From positions 1 through 49,218 of the forward strand of contig CAAFMK010000029.1 in the NCBI GenBank assembly GCA_900763995.1: a DNA stretch of 49,218 nt. The letters are read 5' to 3'. Source of the stretch: an uncultured Oscillospiraceae bacterium (GTDB taxonomy: Bacteria; Bacillota; Clostridia; Oscillospirales; Oscillospiraceae). The notes beneath the pieces were generated by a model. That model did not search any database and had not been told where the DNA came from. It worked only from the letters and a program-made list of their open reading frames with translations. Both the position numbers and the translations under genes were made by a program. Positions 7,119 to 16,251 of the stretch are shown one piece after another; positions within the stretch are counted from its first letter, which is position 1; each line of letters opens with the position of its first letter.

Positions 7119-8330
7119 ATGGTTAATGTAGCGATTTTAGGCTTTGGCACAGTGGGTTCCGGTGTGGCCGAGGTGCTGACCCAGAACGGCGGACTGATCG
7201 ACCGGCGGGTGGATGATCTGGTGCGGCTGAAGTATGTTTTGGATGTGCGTGACTTTCCAGACAGCCCCTACAAGGACTGCTTTGTAAAGGATTTCTCCAC
7301 CATTGAGGAGGACCCAGAGGTGGATATTGTGGTGGAGACCATTGGTGGGGCCACCATTGCCCTGGACTTTACCACCCGGGCCCTGAAGGCGGGCAAGAGC
7401 GTGGTCACCTCCAATAAGGAGCTGGTGGCCACCCACGGCTATGAGCTGATCCAGCTGGCCAAGGAGCACGGATGCAGCTATCTCTTTGAGGCCAGTGTGG
7501 GCGGCGGAATCCCCATTTTGCGCCCCCTGACTTCCTGTCTGGCTGCCAATGAGCTCAGTCAGGTCACTGGTATCCTCAACGGTACCACCAACTATATTCT
7601 GACCCGTATGATCCGGGCGGGACTGACCTTTGAGCAGGCCCTGAAAGAGGCTCAGGAGAACGGCTATGCCGAGAAAGATCCCACCGCCGATGTGGATGGA
7701 CACGACGCCTGCCGGAAGATCTGCATCCTGGCTGCCCTGGCCTTTGGCCGCCATGTGTACCCCGACCAGGTACCCACCCAGGGCATCCGCAAGGTAATGC
7801 TGGAGGATGTGGCCTACGCCGACTCTGTGGGCTGCAAGATCAAGCTGCTGGGCCGGGCCATTCGTCAGCCAGAGGGCAAGGTGTGTGCCTTTGTGGCCCC
7901 CCATCTGGTTCCAGGTGAGAACCCGCTGGCCGGTGTGGAGGATGTTTTTAACGCTGTGGCGGTCACAGGCAACGCCATTGGAGATGTGATGTTCTATGGC
8001 CGGGGTGCGGGCAAGCTGCCCACCGCCTCCGCTGTGGTGGCTGATGTCATCGACATTGCAAAGGATCTAAAAAAGGATCACCACAATGGCTGGGAGCCTG
8101 GAGACCCAGATCTGGTGGTGTCCTCAGATATTCTCACATCCCCCTGGTATGTGCGTGCTGAGGGCAGCGCAGAGCAGGCCCGCCGACTGTTCGGTGAAGT
8201 CCATCTGCTGGCCCGGGCGGGCGCGCCAAGTGGAGAGGTGGCCTTCCTCACCGCTCCCATGACACAGCCCCAGATCTGTGAGAAGCTTGGAGAGATGGGG
8301 ATCCGGTCTAGGTTCCGGGTACTGGACTGA
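7119..8330 (+). CDS. hom: Homoserine dehydrogenase
   Basis: Reduces aspartate semialdehyde to homoserine, the branch point toward threonine and methionine. The protein has 403 residues with an N-terminal Rossmann motif GFGTVGSG (8-15), a substrate domain containing NGTTNYIL and the DVDGHDACRK block of the active site, and a C-terminal ACT domain from about 340. The C-terminal ACT domain is typical of threonine-inhibited enzymes. The start at 7119 (MVNVAILGFG) has GGAGG eleven bases upstream; an ATG at 7095 would add eight residues and lacks a ribosome binding site. It follows the HTH-ACT gene directly and precedes lysC by 91 bases, so both branches of aspartate metabolism are set side by side. 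Confidence 0.95.
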   Translation: MVNVAILGFGTVGSGVAEVLTQNGGLIDRRVDDLVRLKYVLDVRDFPDSPYKDCFVKDFSTIEEDPEVDIVVETIGGATIALDFTTRALKAGKSVVTSNKELVATHGYELIQLAKEHGCSYLFEASVGGGIPILRPLTSCLAANELSQVTGILNGTTNYILTRMIRAGLTFEQALKEAQENGYAEKDPTADVDGHDACRKICILAALAFGRHVYPDQVPTQGIRKVMLEDVAYADSVGCKIKLLGRAIRQPEGKVCAFVAPHLVPGENPLAGVEDVFNAVAVTGNAIGDVMFYGRGAGKLPTASAVVADVIDIAKDLKKDHHNGWEPGDPDLVVSSDILTSPWYVRAEGSAEQARRLFGEVHLLARAGAPSGEVAFLTAPMTQPQICEKLGEMGIRSRFRVLD

Positions 8331-8421
8331 CCTGGGCACAGAGGGAGACATAGAATGGTGGGGGAGCGGGACTCCCCTCCATTGGATTATCATGAATTGA
8401 CCTGTAGGGGGAAAAACATAC

Positions 8422-9645
8422 ATGGCATTGATCGTACAAAAATTCGGCGGAAGTTCAGTGGCAAACGCCGACAAGGTTCGGAATGTAGCCCGGATCATCA
8501 CGGAAACCTATCGAAAGGGCCACAGTGTGGTGGTGGTTTTGTCAGCCCAGGGGGATACCACAGATGACCTTATTGAAAAGGCCAGAGAGATCAACCCCAA
8601 GGCATCCAAGCGTGAAATGGATATGCTCCTGTCTACAGGTGAGCAGATCTCCATCTCCCTGTGCGCCATGGCCATTGAGCAGATGGGGTATCAGGCCATC
8701 TCCCTGACGGGCTGGCAGGCTGGTATGCTCACCGATTCAGCGTACTCCTCTGCCCGGATCAAGCGCATTCGTACAGAGCGCATCCAAAAGGAACTGGATA
8801 AAAATAAGATCGTCCTGGTGGCAGGGTTCCAGGGCATCAACAAGTACGATGATGTGACCACACTGGGCCGGGGGGGATCAGATACCTCAGCGGTGGCACT
8901 GGCCGCCTCTCTCCAAGCCGATCTGTGCCAGATCTATACCGATGTGGACGGCGTTTATACCTCAGATCCCCGCACTGTAAAGGGTGCCCGGAAGCTGGAT
9001 GAGATCACCTATGATGAGATGCTGGAGCTGGCCAGTCTGGGTGCCCAGGTGCTCCACAACCGGTCAGTTGAGATGGCCAAGCGCTACAATGTCAATCTGG
9101 AAGTGTTGTCCAGCTTTAGCGGAAATCCCGGCACACAAGTGAAGGAGGTAGTAAAAAACATGGAAAAAACTCATGTCAGCGGCGTAGCCAAGGATAAAAA
9201 TGTGGCCCGTATTGCTCTGGTGGGACTGGCTGACCAGCCCGGCATTGCATTTAAAATATTCTCCCTTCTGGCCAAGGAAAATATCAATGTGGATATTATT
9301 CTCCAGTCCATCGGCCGTGATGGGAGCAAGGACATCAGCTTTACTGTCTCCCGTGGGGATGGTCGGCGCACCAAGGAAGTGATGGAGGAGAATAGAGAGA
9401 TCATTGGCTGTAAGAGCGTAGAGCTCAATGAGGCGGTGGCCAAGATCTCCATTGTGGGTGCTGGCATGGCCAACAATGCCGGCGTGGCCTGTAAGATGTT
9501 TGAGGCCCTATTCTCTGCTGGGATCAACATCAACATGATCTCCACCAGTGAGATCAAGGTGTCAGTCCTGGTGGATGAGCGGGACGCAGAGCGAGCTGTC
9601 CAGACCGTTCACGATCGCTTCTTCAGTGAGTTTGGCGGGGCGTGA
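8422..9645 (+). CDS. lysC: Aspartokinase, class with two C-terminal ACT domains (lysC type)
   Basis: Phosphorylates L-aspartate, the first step to lysine, threonine and methionine. The 407 residues almost equal Bacillus aspartokinase II (408). The kinase domain shows KFGGSSV (7-13) and the nucleotide-binding block DVDGVYTSDPR, followed by two ACT domains from about residue 260, so allosteric inhibition by lysine and/or threonine is expected. The ATG at 8422 follows an AGGGGG stretch by about ten bases. An internal ribosome binding site and ATG start a probable beta subunit at 9160 (separate entry). A short hairpin GGGGAG/CTCCCC lies in the 91-base gap after hom, but I see no lysine riboswitch. 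Confidence 0.96.
   Translation: MALIVQKFGGSSVANADKVRNVARIITETYRKGHSVVVVLSAQGDTTDDLIEKAREINPKASKREMDMLLSTGEQISISLCAMAIEQMGYQAISLTGWQAGMLTDSAYSSARIKRIRTERIQKELDKNKIVLVAGFQGINKYDDVTTLGRGGSDTSAVALAASLQADLCQIYTDVDGVYTSDPRTVKGARKLDEITYDEMLELASLGAQVLHNRSVEMAKRYNVNLEVLSSFSGNPGTQVKEVVKNMEKTHVSGVAKDKNVARIALVGLADQPGIAFKIFSLLAKENINVDIILQSIGRDGSKDISFTVSRGDGRRTKEVMEENREIIGCKSVELNEAVAKISIVGAGMANNAGVACKMFEALFSAGININMISTSEIKVSVLVDERDAERAVQTVHDRFFSEFGGA
9160..9645 (+). CDS. Probable in-frame aspartokinase beta subunit (internal start in lysC)
   Basis: Inside lysC, AAGGAGG at 9142-9148 stands eleven bases before an in-frame ATG at 9160, which is codon 246 of the gene. Translation from it would give a 162-residue protein holding both ACT domains. 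Bacillus subtilis aspartokinase II is known to make a beta subunit from an internal start at the equivalent place. The ribosome binding site is seen; use of the start is inferred by analogy. Confidence 0.65.
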   Translation: MEKTHVSGVAKDKNVARIALVGLADQPGIAFKIFSLLAKENINVDIILQSIGRDGSKDISFTVSRGDGRRTKEVMEENREIIGCKSVELNEAVAKISIVGAGMANNAGVACKMFEALFSAGININMISTSEIKVSVLVDERDAERAVQTVHDRFFSEFGGA

Positions 9646-9698
9646 TCTACTCTGGCTGTAAAAAGAGATGATCCATAGGTGGATGACTCTGAAATAGC

Positions 9699-9742
9699 AA
9701 CAGGCAGCATTCGGACGCTGATCCGAATACTGCCTGTTTTCG
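9699..9742 (+). terminator. Terminator of lysC
   Basis: Long hairpin: AACAGGCAG..TTCGGA (9699-9716) pairs with TCCGAA..CTGCCTGTT (9722-9739) with one mismatch, followed by TTTT. The remaining bases to 9835 hold nothing I recognise. Confidence 0.88.
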
Positions 9743-9835
9743 TGTCAAAAGGGGGGATGTGCGCTCATGTCAGAGTCGGGGCGCAGGCGCTGCACAGCAT
9801 CATAATTCCCATGAAGCTGACCACCTGTTTATATG

Positions 9836-9864
9836 TTGAAAATTGATATTAGTTATGATAAAAT
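9836..9864 (+). promoter_or_regulatory. Predicted promoter of smc-ftsY
   Basis: TTGAAA (9836-9841), 17-base spacer, TAAAAT (9859-9864) with TGA just before it (extended -10). It lies in a notably AT-rich patch and gives a leader of about 120 bases. Confidence 0.8.
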
Positions 9865-9992
9865 AAAACATTATGCAAAGATTATGCTCGATAGAGCCGT
9901 TGGCACCATCTGGACAGGATATGGTCTAGGGGCTCCGCCATGGTACCTGTATGGGCCAAAAGAGAGACTGACAGGCAGAAAGAGGCATACCT

Positions 9993-12900
9993 ATGTATCT
10001 GAAAGCATTGGAGATCCAGGGCTTTAAATCCTTCCCTGATAAGACCGTGCTCACATTTGGCGAGGATATTACCGCCATTGTGGGGCCAAACGGCACAGGA
10101 AAATCCAATATTTCCGATGCCATCCGCTGGGTCATGGGGGAGCAGTCCACCCGCATTTTGCGGGGGAGCCGTATGGAGGATGTGATCTTCGGCGGGACAG
10201 CCAGACGCAGACAGACAGGGTATGCCGAGGTGTCACTGGTGTTGGACAATACCACCCATATCATCGACATGGATGCCTCTGAGGTGATGGTCACACGCCG
10301 GTACTACCGCTCTGGAGAGAGCGAATACTATATTAACCGCCACAGTGTTCGATTGAAAGACCTCCATGAGCTGTTTATGGATACAGGTCTTGGCCGGGAG
10401 GGGTACTCCATCATCGGCCAGGGCAGGATCGACGAAATTTTGTCTGTACGCTCCTCTGAGCGCCGGGATGTCTTTGAGGAGGCTGCCGGGATCTCCCGCT
10501 TTCGCCACCGAAAGGAGGAGGCTGAGGGGAAGCTGAAACGGACGGATGAAAATCTGCTGCGGATCAATGACAAAATTGGGGAGCTGGAGCTTCAGGTGGA
10601 GCCCCTGCGCAGACAGAGTGAGCAGGCAAGAAAATTTCTTCTGCTGCGGGATGAGCTGCGGACACTGGAGATCTCCATGTGGCTGGACACACTGGAGCAG
10701 ATCCGCATCAGCAAGATCAAGCTGGAGCTGGACTATCAGCAGGCGGTGTCGCAGCGGGAGGAGGTGCGCACCGCCCAGGACAGCGCCTATGCCAACGCCG
10801 AGCAGTTCTCCCAGCAGATGCACCAGCGGGATGTGGAGGCAGACAGAATCCGGTTTGCCCTTCAGGGCAGACAGGCCAAAAGCAATGAGCTGGAGTCCCA
10901 GATCGCAGTGTTGAAGAGCAATATTGTACACAATTTGGAATCAGCCCAGAGAATCCAGTCCGACCTGGCCCAGCAGGAGGGGCGGGAGGACTCTCTGTCA
11001 GCCCAGATCACCCAGCGCCAGAACCGGTTACAGGGGCTTGAAAGACAGCTGCAAGACCGCCAGACATCCATTGCCCACAAAAGACAGCAGGTGCAGCAAA
11101 CAGAGCAGTCTGTGGGCACACTATCCCAGGAGCTGGCCAACCTGCAAAGGCAGTTTGATCAGGGCAAGACCAGTGCATCAGAGGAGAAGGCACTGCTGTC
11201 TGCACTGGCTGCGGCGGCCCAGGAGGTGCTGGATCGGGACGAGACCATCCGGCAGGAGCTGGTCGGACTGGGACGGCGGCTCATGTTGGCCCGGCAGGAG
11301 GAGCAGGCGGCGGAAGAGCGCTGTGAGCAGGCGGCGGAAGAGCGGAATGCCGTCCAAAATGTGATCCAGGGCTACCAGCTCCGTGTGGATGCACGGGAGA
11401 AAAAGGCCCAGCAGCTGCGGGAGAAGCAGACAAACCTTCAAATGGAGCGGAGCGGACTGGGCTCTAGAATCAAGCTGCTCACTGAGATGGAGCGGGCCCA
11501 TGAGGGGTACTCCAAGGCGGTCAAGCTGGTGATGGAGCAGACCAGACGAGGGGGCCTGAAGCACATCCATGGCCCGGTGGCTGACCTGATAAAGGTGCCA
11601 GATCTCTATACAACTGCCATTGAAACAGCTCTGGGCGGTGCGATGCAGAACATCGTGGTGGAGCAGGAGGAGGACGGCAAGGCGGTGATCCACTTCCTGA
11701 AACATCGGGATGGGGGCCGTGTCACCATGCTGCCCCTAAGCTCTATCCGCCCCAGCCGTCTCCATGAGCAGGATCGGCTCAAAGAGGAGCCGGGGGTGGT
11801 TGGAATTGGGGATCAGCTGGTCTCCTTTGCCCGGGAGTATGGGGATGTGTTTTCTCATCTGCTTGGCCGGGTGGTGGTCATGGAGGATCTGGACAGTGCC
11901 ATTGCCACAGCCAGAAAATATAAGTATCAATTCCGGATCGTCACGCTGGATGGTCAGGTGCTGAACCCCGGCGGCTCCATGACAGGGGGCTCTGTCAGCC
12001 GAAGCGCCGGCATCCTCAGCCGGGCCAACGAGCTCAAGCGCTTGAACATCCAGGAACAGGAGATGGTGGAGCAGCTGGCACAGGTGGAGCAGGAGCTGTC
12101 CCAGGCTGTGCGTGAGACCACCGCTGCCCGGTATGAGCTGGAGACAGCTCAGGGCAAGCTGCGCATCTGTGAGGACACCATTTTGAAAGGGGAGGCCCAC
12201 CTGTCCCACTGCCGCAGTGTGAGAGATGAGCTGGTGCTCCAACAAAAGGGTGGGGAGACACAGCTGGAGCAGCTGGGGGTTCGTTCCGCCCAAATTGAGG
12301 AGGACACCCAGAGGGCCCGCCAGAAGATCCAGCAGCTGGAGGGACACACCGCCGCCTTGCAGGCTGAGACAGAGGGCAAACGGCAGGGGCAGGCCGCCCT
12401 TCGGGAACGCTCGGCCCTCATTGCCCAGGAGCTGGCCGACCTCACCGCTGACCGGGCGGCGCTGGAGGCGGAGCGGGATGCCATCTGTGCAGGTCTAAAG
12501 CAGCTGGAGGAGCTGCGGGCTGGCATGGCCGGGGATCGCAGCCAGAGCCAGGGATTGCTGGCGGACTACGAGCGTAAAAATAAGATCCACCTTCAGGATA
12601 TTGAGCAAAAGCAAAAGGAGCTTGTCCATCTGGAACAGGAGCGGGCGCAGCAGATGGAGCGGGTGGCCAGCCTGAACCAGGAGAAGCTGGCGCTGGAGGG
12701 AGAGCGCATCAGGGCCACCAAACACAGCCAGAGCCTCAACGAGCAGCTCCTGCGCATGGAGGGGGAGGTCTCCCGGCTGGAGCAGCAGCGGCTCTCCATG
12801 TCCATGGAGGAAAAGCAGCTGCTGGATAAGCTGTGGGAGAACTATGAGCTCTCCCATGAGGCGGCCAGGCAGCAGCGTATTGACATCGACTCCGTGTCCA

Positions 12901-13565
12901 AGGCCAGCCGCCGGGTGGCCGAGCTGAAACGGAGTATCTCAGAGCTGGGCAGTGTCAATGTGGGAGCCATTGAGGAATTTGAACGGGTCAACCAGCGCTA
13001 CACATACCTGACGGAGCAACGGGACGATGTGAGTCGGGCCAAAGGGGAACTGGAGCATATCATTTCTGGCATCACAACAGAGATGAAAACCATTTTCACC
13101 CGGGAATTTTCAGAAATCAACAGGGCATTCGCCCAGACCTTTACAGAGCTGTTTGATGGCGGCAAAGCCACATTGGAGTTGGAAGATCCAAAGGATATCC
13201 TCAACTGTGGCATAGAGATCAAGGTACAGCCCCCGGGGAAGGCCCTGAAAACCATCACCCTGCTGTCTGGCGGGGAGAAAGCATTTGTGGCCATCGCTCT
13301 GTACTTTGCAATTTTAAAGGTACGGCCCACCCCCTTTGTGGTCATGGATGAGATCGAGGCTGCACTGGATGATAACAATGTGGTGCGCTTTGCCCAGTAT
13401 ATGCGGGCAATGGCAAAAAACAGTCAGTTTATTGTCATCACTCATCGGCGCGGCACCATGGAGGAGGCCGATGTACTTTACGGTGTCACCATGCAGGAGA
13501 AGGGGGTCAGCCGTATGCTGACCATCAATCTCAACGAGGTGGAGCAGGGGTGGAATATTCGATAA
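9993..13565 (+). CDS. smc: Chromosome segregation protein SMC
   Basis: Condensin ATPase that compacts and segregates the chromosome together with ScpA and ScpB. The 1190 residues are the standard SMC length. The N-terminal head has Walker A GPNGTGKS (31-38). Two long coiled coils flank a hinge at about 510-680 (from HGPVADLIKVPDLY through NPGGSMTGGSVSR). The C-terminal head has the signature LSGGEKA and Walker B PFVVMDEIEAALDD. The ATG at 9993 follows AGAGG. In many Firmicutes rnc lies just upstream; here smc starts its own transcript and rnc is not in this window. A small zinc-ribbon gene and ftsY follow at 16- to 20-base spacing, so co-transcription is likely. Confidence 0.97.
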   Translation: MYLKALEIQGFKSFPDKTVLTFGEDITAIVGPNGTGKSNISDAIRWVMGEQSTRILRGSRMEDVIFGGTARRRQTGYAEVSLVLDNTTHIIDMDASEVMVTRRYYRSGESEYYINRHSVRLKDLHELFMDTGLGREGYSIIGQGRIDEILSVRSSERRDVFEEAAGISRFRHRKEEAEGKLKRTDENLLRINDKIGELELQVEPLRRQSEQARKFLLLRDELRTLEISMWLDTLEQIRISKIKLELDYQQAVSQREEVRTAQDSAYANAEQFSQQMHQRDVEADRIRFALQGRQAKSNELESQIAVLKSNIVHNLESAQRIQSDLAQQEGREDSLSAQITQRQNRLQGLERQLQDRQTSIAHKRQQVQQTEQSVGTLSQELANLQRQFDQGKTSASEEKALLSALAAAAQEVLDRDETIRQELVGLGRRLMLARQEEQAAEERCEQAAEERNAVQNVIQGYQLRVDAREKKAQQLREKQTNLQMERSGLGSRIKLLTEMERAHEGYSKAVKLVMEQTRRGGLKHIHGPVADLIKVPDLYTTAIETALGGAMQNIVVEQEEDGKAVIHFLKHRDGGRVTMLPLSSIRPSRLHEQDRLKEEPGVVGIGDQLVSFAREYGDVFSHLLGRVVVMEDLDSAIATARKYKYQFRIVTLDGQVLNPGGSMTGGSVSRSAGILSRANELKRLNIQEQEMVEQLAQVEQELSQAVRETTAARYELETAQGKLRICEDTILKGEAHLSHCRSVRDELVLQQKGGETQLEQLGVRSAQIEEDTQRARQKIQQLEGHTAALQAETEGKRQGQAALRERSALIAQELADLTADRAALEAERDAICAGLKQLEELRAGMAGDRSQSQGLLADYERKNKIHLQDIEQKQKELVHLEQERAQQMERVASLNQEKLALEGERIRATKHSQSLNEQLLRMEGEVSRLEQQRLSMSMEEKQLLDKLWENYELSHEAARQQRIDIDSVSKASRRVAELKRSISELGSVNVGAIEEFERVNQRYTYLTEQRDDVSRAKGELEHIISGITTEMKTIFTREFSEINRAFAQTFTELFDGGKATLELEDPKDILNCGIEIKVQPPGKALKTITLLSGGEKAFVAIALYFAILKVRPTPFVVMDEIEAALDDNNVVRFAQYMRAMAKNSQFIVITHRRGTMEEADVLYGVTMQEKGVSRMLTINLNEVEQGWNIR

Positions 13566-13584
13566 AATCCAAGGAGGACTGTTG

Positions 13585-13869
13585 GTGAACAACTCAGAAA
13601 AGAAACAGTCGAGCATCATCCCTGTTATGGGTATGCTTGCCCTGATTGTGGTGCTGTTTATTGGAATCAAGCTGGTATTTGCCGGAATGGAAGCTGTGCT
13701 CCCGCAAAAACAGCAAAGTGGAAGCCAGTCCACAGCCCAGAGCAGTCAAATGGAAGAACAGCAGGAGTCAAATGCTCCCGCCTTCTGCCCCTTCTGCGGG
13801 GAGACACTTTATGAGGGGTTCCAGTGGGGCCAGTACTGCCCATACTGCGGGGATAAGATCGAAGGATAA
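13585..13869 (+). CDS. Small membrane-anchored zinc-ribbon protein
   Basis: A 94-residue protein of unknown function. A membrane helix spans about 11-33, then a Gln/Ser-rich linker (40-65), then a C-terminal zinc ribbon with CPFC (68-71) and CPYC (85-88). The topology with a short basic N-terminus suggests the ribbon may lie outside the membrane, which would be unusual for a Zn-Cys4 fold, or inside if the protein is inverted. The start is taken as GTG at 13585, seven bases after GGAGG; TTG at 13582 is also possible. It sits between smc and ftsY with tight spacing and is surely in that operon. I do not know the family. Confidence 0.8.
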   Translation: MNNSEKKQSSIIPVMGMLALIVVLFIGIKLVFAGMEAVLPQKQQSGSQSTAQSSQMEEQQESNAPAFCPFCGETLYEGFQWGQYCPYCGDKIEG

Positions 13870-13885
13870 GGAGGAGTGAGAAGCC

Positions 13886-14755
13886 ATGGGCTTTTTTGAT
13901 AAACTGAAAAAAATCAACATTTTTGCAAATTTTGGATCTGAGCTGAACGATGACTTCTATGATGAGCTGGAGGAATCTCTGATTCTGGCCGATACCGGCA
14001 TGGATGTGACTCTGGAGCTGGTGGAGGAGCTGCGCCGACGGGTGCGTGCCCAGGGGATCAAGACCCTGGAGGGTGCCAGAGAGTGTATGGTTCAGGTCAT
14101 TGCCGATGCCATGCAGACAGGGGATGCCACCCTTGATCTGTCCACTCAGCCCTCAGTGGTGCTGTTCATTGGAGTCAACGGGGTGGGCAAGACCACCACC
14201 ATTGGAAAAATCGGCCACCAGCTGAGGGGTCAGCGGAAGAAAGTGCTCTTTTGCGCAGCGGATACCTTCCGGGCTGCGGCGGCGGAGCAGCTGACCATCT
14301 GGGCTGACCGGGCGGGCGTGGACATCATCAAGCAGCACGAGGGGGCGGACCCCGCCGCTGTGGTCTTTGATGCCATGAGCGCAGCCAAGGCCAGAAAGAA
14401 TGATGTGGTGCTGGTGGACACCGCCGGACGGCTGCACAACAAGCAGAACCTGATGAACGAGTTGAACAAGATCTCAAGGGTCATCGATCGGGAGCTGCCC
14501 GGATGTGCCAGAGAGACCCTGCTGGTGCTGGACGCCACCACAGGACAAAATGGCCTGATTCAGGCCAAGCAGTTTAAGGAGGCCGCCGGGATCACCGGTA
14601 TTGTGCTTACCAAGCTGGATGGTACGGCAAAGGGTGGCATTGCCATCGCCATCGCCAAAGAGCTGGGTGTTCCAGTTAAGTATGCCGGTGTGGGTGAGGG
14701 CATTGATGACCTGCGGCCCTTTGACGCTGCGGACTTTGCCCAGGCCCTGATCTGA
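13886..14755 (+). CDS. ftsY: Signal recognition particle receptor FtsY
   Basis: GTPase that receives SRP-ribosome complexes at the membrane for co-translational insertion. The 289 residues contain only the N and G domains; the acidic A domain found in E. coli is missing, as is usual in Firmicutes. G1 is GVNGVGKT (96-103), the DTAGR motif is at 178-182, and TKLDGTAKGG follows at about 242. The head MGFFDKLKKI is amphipathic and may contact the membrane. GGAGG sits nine bases before the ATG. No hairpin terminator is visible before the rph promoter about 45 bases downstream. Confidence 0.97.
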   Translation: MGFFDKLKKINIFANFGSELNDDFYDELEESLILADTGMDVTLELVEELRRRVRAQGIKTLEGARECMVQVIADAMQTGDATLDLSTQPSVVLFIGVNGVGKTTTIGKIGHQLRGQRKKVLFCAADTFRAAAAEQLTIWADRAGVDIIKQHEGADPAAVVFDAMSAAKARKNDVVLVDTAGRLHNKQNLMNELNKISRVIDRELPGCARETLLVLDATTGQNGLIQAKQFKEAAGITGIVLTKLDGTAKGGIAIAIAKELGVPVKYAGVGEGIDDLRPFDAADFAQALI

Positions 14756-14797
14756 GGCAGTACTGATAATTTGACCTGGGAAATTTACCCTCTGGCC

Positions 14798-14826
14798 GCA
14801 AAATATCTGGGATATTGTGGTATAAT
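14798..14826 (+). promoter_or_regulatory. Predicted extended -10 promoter of the rph operon
   Basis: TATAAT at 14821-14826 preceded by TGG (extended -10). The -35 region (about 14798) is poor. It stands 22 bases before the rph ATG. Confidence 0.65.
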
Positions 14827-14848
14827 AGAAAAATAGGAGGAAAGGCCT

Positions 14849-15568
14849 ATGTCCAGAATTGACAACCGGGCGGCAGATCAGCTGCGACCTGTAGAAATCG
14901 TTCCAAATATCAACAAATTTGCAGAGGGCTCCTGCCTTATCCGCTGCGGGAATACCCATGTGCTGTGTACCGCCAGTGTGGAGGATCGCCCTCCCCGCCA
15001 TGTCCCTGAGGGGGAGGGCTGGGTGACGGCGGAGTATTCCATGCTCCCAAGGGCCAACCGGGAGCGCTCCCGCCGGGACATCTCCAAGCTGAAGCTCAAT
15101 GGCCGCTCTGCGGAGATCCAGCGGCTCATTGGCCGGGCGCTGCGCTCTGTGGTGGATATGAAAAAGCTGGGGCCATGGAACATTACCATTGACTGTGATG
15201 TGTTACAGGGGGATGGCGGCACCCGCACCGCCTCCATCACCGGGGGCTTTGTGGCCATGATGCTGGCCTTCCAGAAGATGATAGAGGCCGGGCAGCTGAA
15301 GGAGTACCCTGTCAGCGGCTATGTGGCCGCAGTCTCAGCGGGCATTGTCAATGATGAGCCCCTGCTTGACCTGTGCTATGAGGAGGACTCCAGCGCTATG
15401 GTGGATCTCAACTGTGTGATGGACGATCAGGGCCGGCTCATTGAGATCCAGGGCACAGGGGAGGAGCGCCCCTTTACACTGGCTGAGCAGCAGCGGCTGG
15501 TGGAACTGTGCCATGGGGGGATCATGGAGCTGCAGGCCATCCAGAAGGACATACTGGGCATCAAATGA
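14849..15568 (+). CDS. rph: Ribonuclease PH
   Basis: Phosphorolytic 3'-5' exoribonuclease that trims tRNA 3' ends; forms a hexamer. The 239 residues and the N-terminus MSRIDNRAADQLRPV are typical. The conserved phosphate/substrate blocks are visible: RPPRHVPEGEGWVTAEYSML-type region near 48-70, RLIGRALRSV, and DCDVLQGDGGTRTASITG near 112-130. AGGAGG lies about ten bases before the ATG. It is first in a tight operon with rdgB (16-base gap), a pairing common in Firmicutes. Confidence 0.97.
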   Translation: MSRIDNRAADQLRPVEIVPNINKFAEGSCLIRCGNTHVLCTASVEDRPPRHVPEGEGWVTAEYSMLPRANRERSRRDISKLKLNGRSAEIQRLIGRALRSVVDMKKLGPWNITIDCDVLQGDGGTRTASITGGFVAMMLAFQKMIEAGQLKEYPVSGYVAAVSAGIVNDEPLLDLCYEEDSSAMVDLNCVMDDQGRLIEIQGTGEERPFTLAEQQRLVELCHGGIMELQAIQKDILGIK

Positions 15569-15584
15569 GTCAGGAGGAGAGCGC

Positions 15585-16205
15585 ATGAAACTGGTGTTGG
15601 CCAGCAAAAATAAAAAGAAGCTGGCAGAGATGAATGAGATCCTCTCAAACCTTGGAATCGAAGTGTGTTCAGAGCAGGAGGCCGGGGTAGATGTGGAGGT
15701 GGAGGAGACTGGCACCACCTTTGAGGAGAACTCCATGCTCAAGGCTCAAGCGGTGGGGAAGGCCAGCGGTATGCCCGCCATTGCCGATGACTCTGGACTG
15801 TGTGTGGATGCCCTGGGGGGCGCACCTGGGGTCTACTCGGCCCGGTATGGGGGCGAGGGGCTGGACGATGTGCAGCGTTACCAGCTGTTGATGGAAAATA
15901 TGCGGGGACAGATGCCAAGGACAGCGAAATTTGTCTGTGTCATCACCTGCTGCTTCCCCAATGGAGATGTGATCACCGCCCGGGGCGAGTGCCATGGAAC
16001 CATCGCATACGCCCCTATGGGTGAGGGCGGCTTTGGGTATGACCCGGTCTTTTTTGTCCCACCCATGAAAAAGACCTTTGCCCAGCTGACTGCGGAGGAG
16101 AAAAATCAGATCTCACACCGTGGGCAGGCGCTGAAAGAATTTCAGCAGAAGCTTCAGGACTACCTGGGCCAGAGGGCTGGGACAGAGAGTGGCACTGAGG
16201 GGTGA
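15585..16205 (+). CDS. rdgB: XTP/dITP pyrophosphatase (RdgB/HAM1 family)
   Basis: House-cleaning enzyme that hydrolyses XTP, dITP and related non-canonical purine nucleotides to monophosphates. The 206 residues start with MKLVLASKNKKKLAEMNEIL. The family block DDSGLCVDALGGAPGVYSAR is present near residue 67 and the C-terminal SHRGQAL motif is intact. The start at 15585 follows AGGAGGAG; a longer open frame into rph is a shadow. It is translated in the rph operon and ends 46 bases before yhbY. Confidence 0.96.
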   Translation: MKLVLASKNKKKLAEMNEILSNLGIEVCSEQEAGVDVEVEETGTTFEENSMLKAQAVGKASGMPAIADDSGLCVDALGGAPGVYSARYGGEGLDDVQRYQLLMENMRGQMPRTAKFVCVITCCFPNGDVITARGECHGTIAYAPMGEGGFGYDPVFFVPPMKKTFAQLTAEEKNQISHRGQALKEFQQKLQDYLGQRAGTESGTEG

Positions 16206-16251
16206 GCGGGCATACTGTCCATAAACAGAATATATAAATTAGGAGTACACT

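Noticed and set aside
8331..8421. Lysine riboswitch before lysC (also looked for before lysA and dapF)
   Set aside because: The gap before lysC is too short and none of the three leaders shows the conserved L-box blocks.
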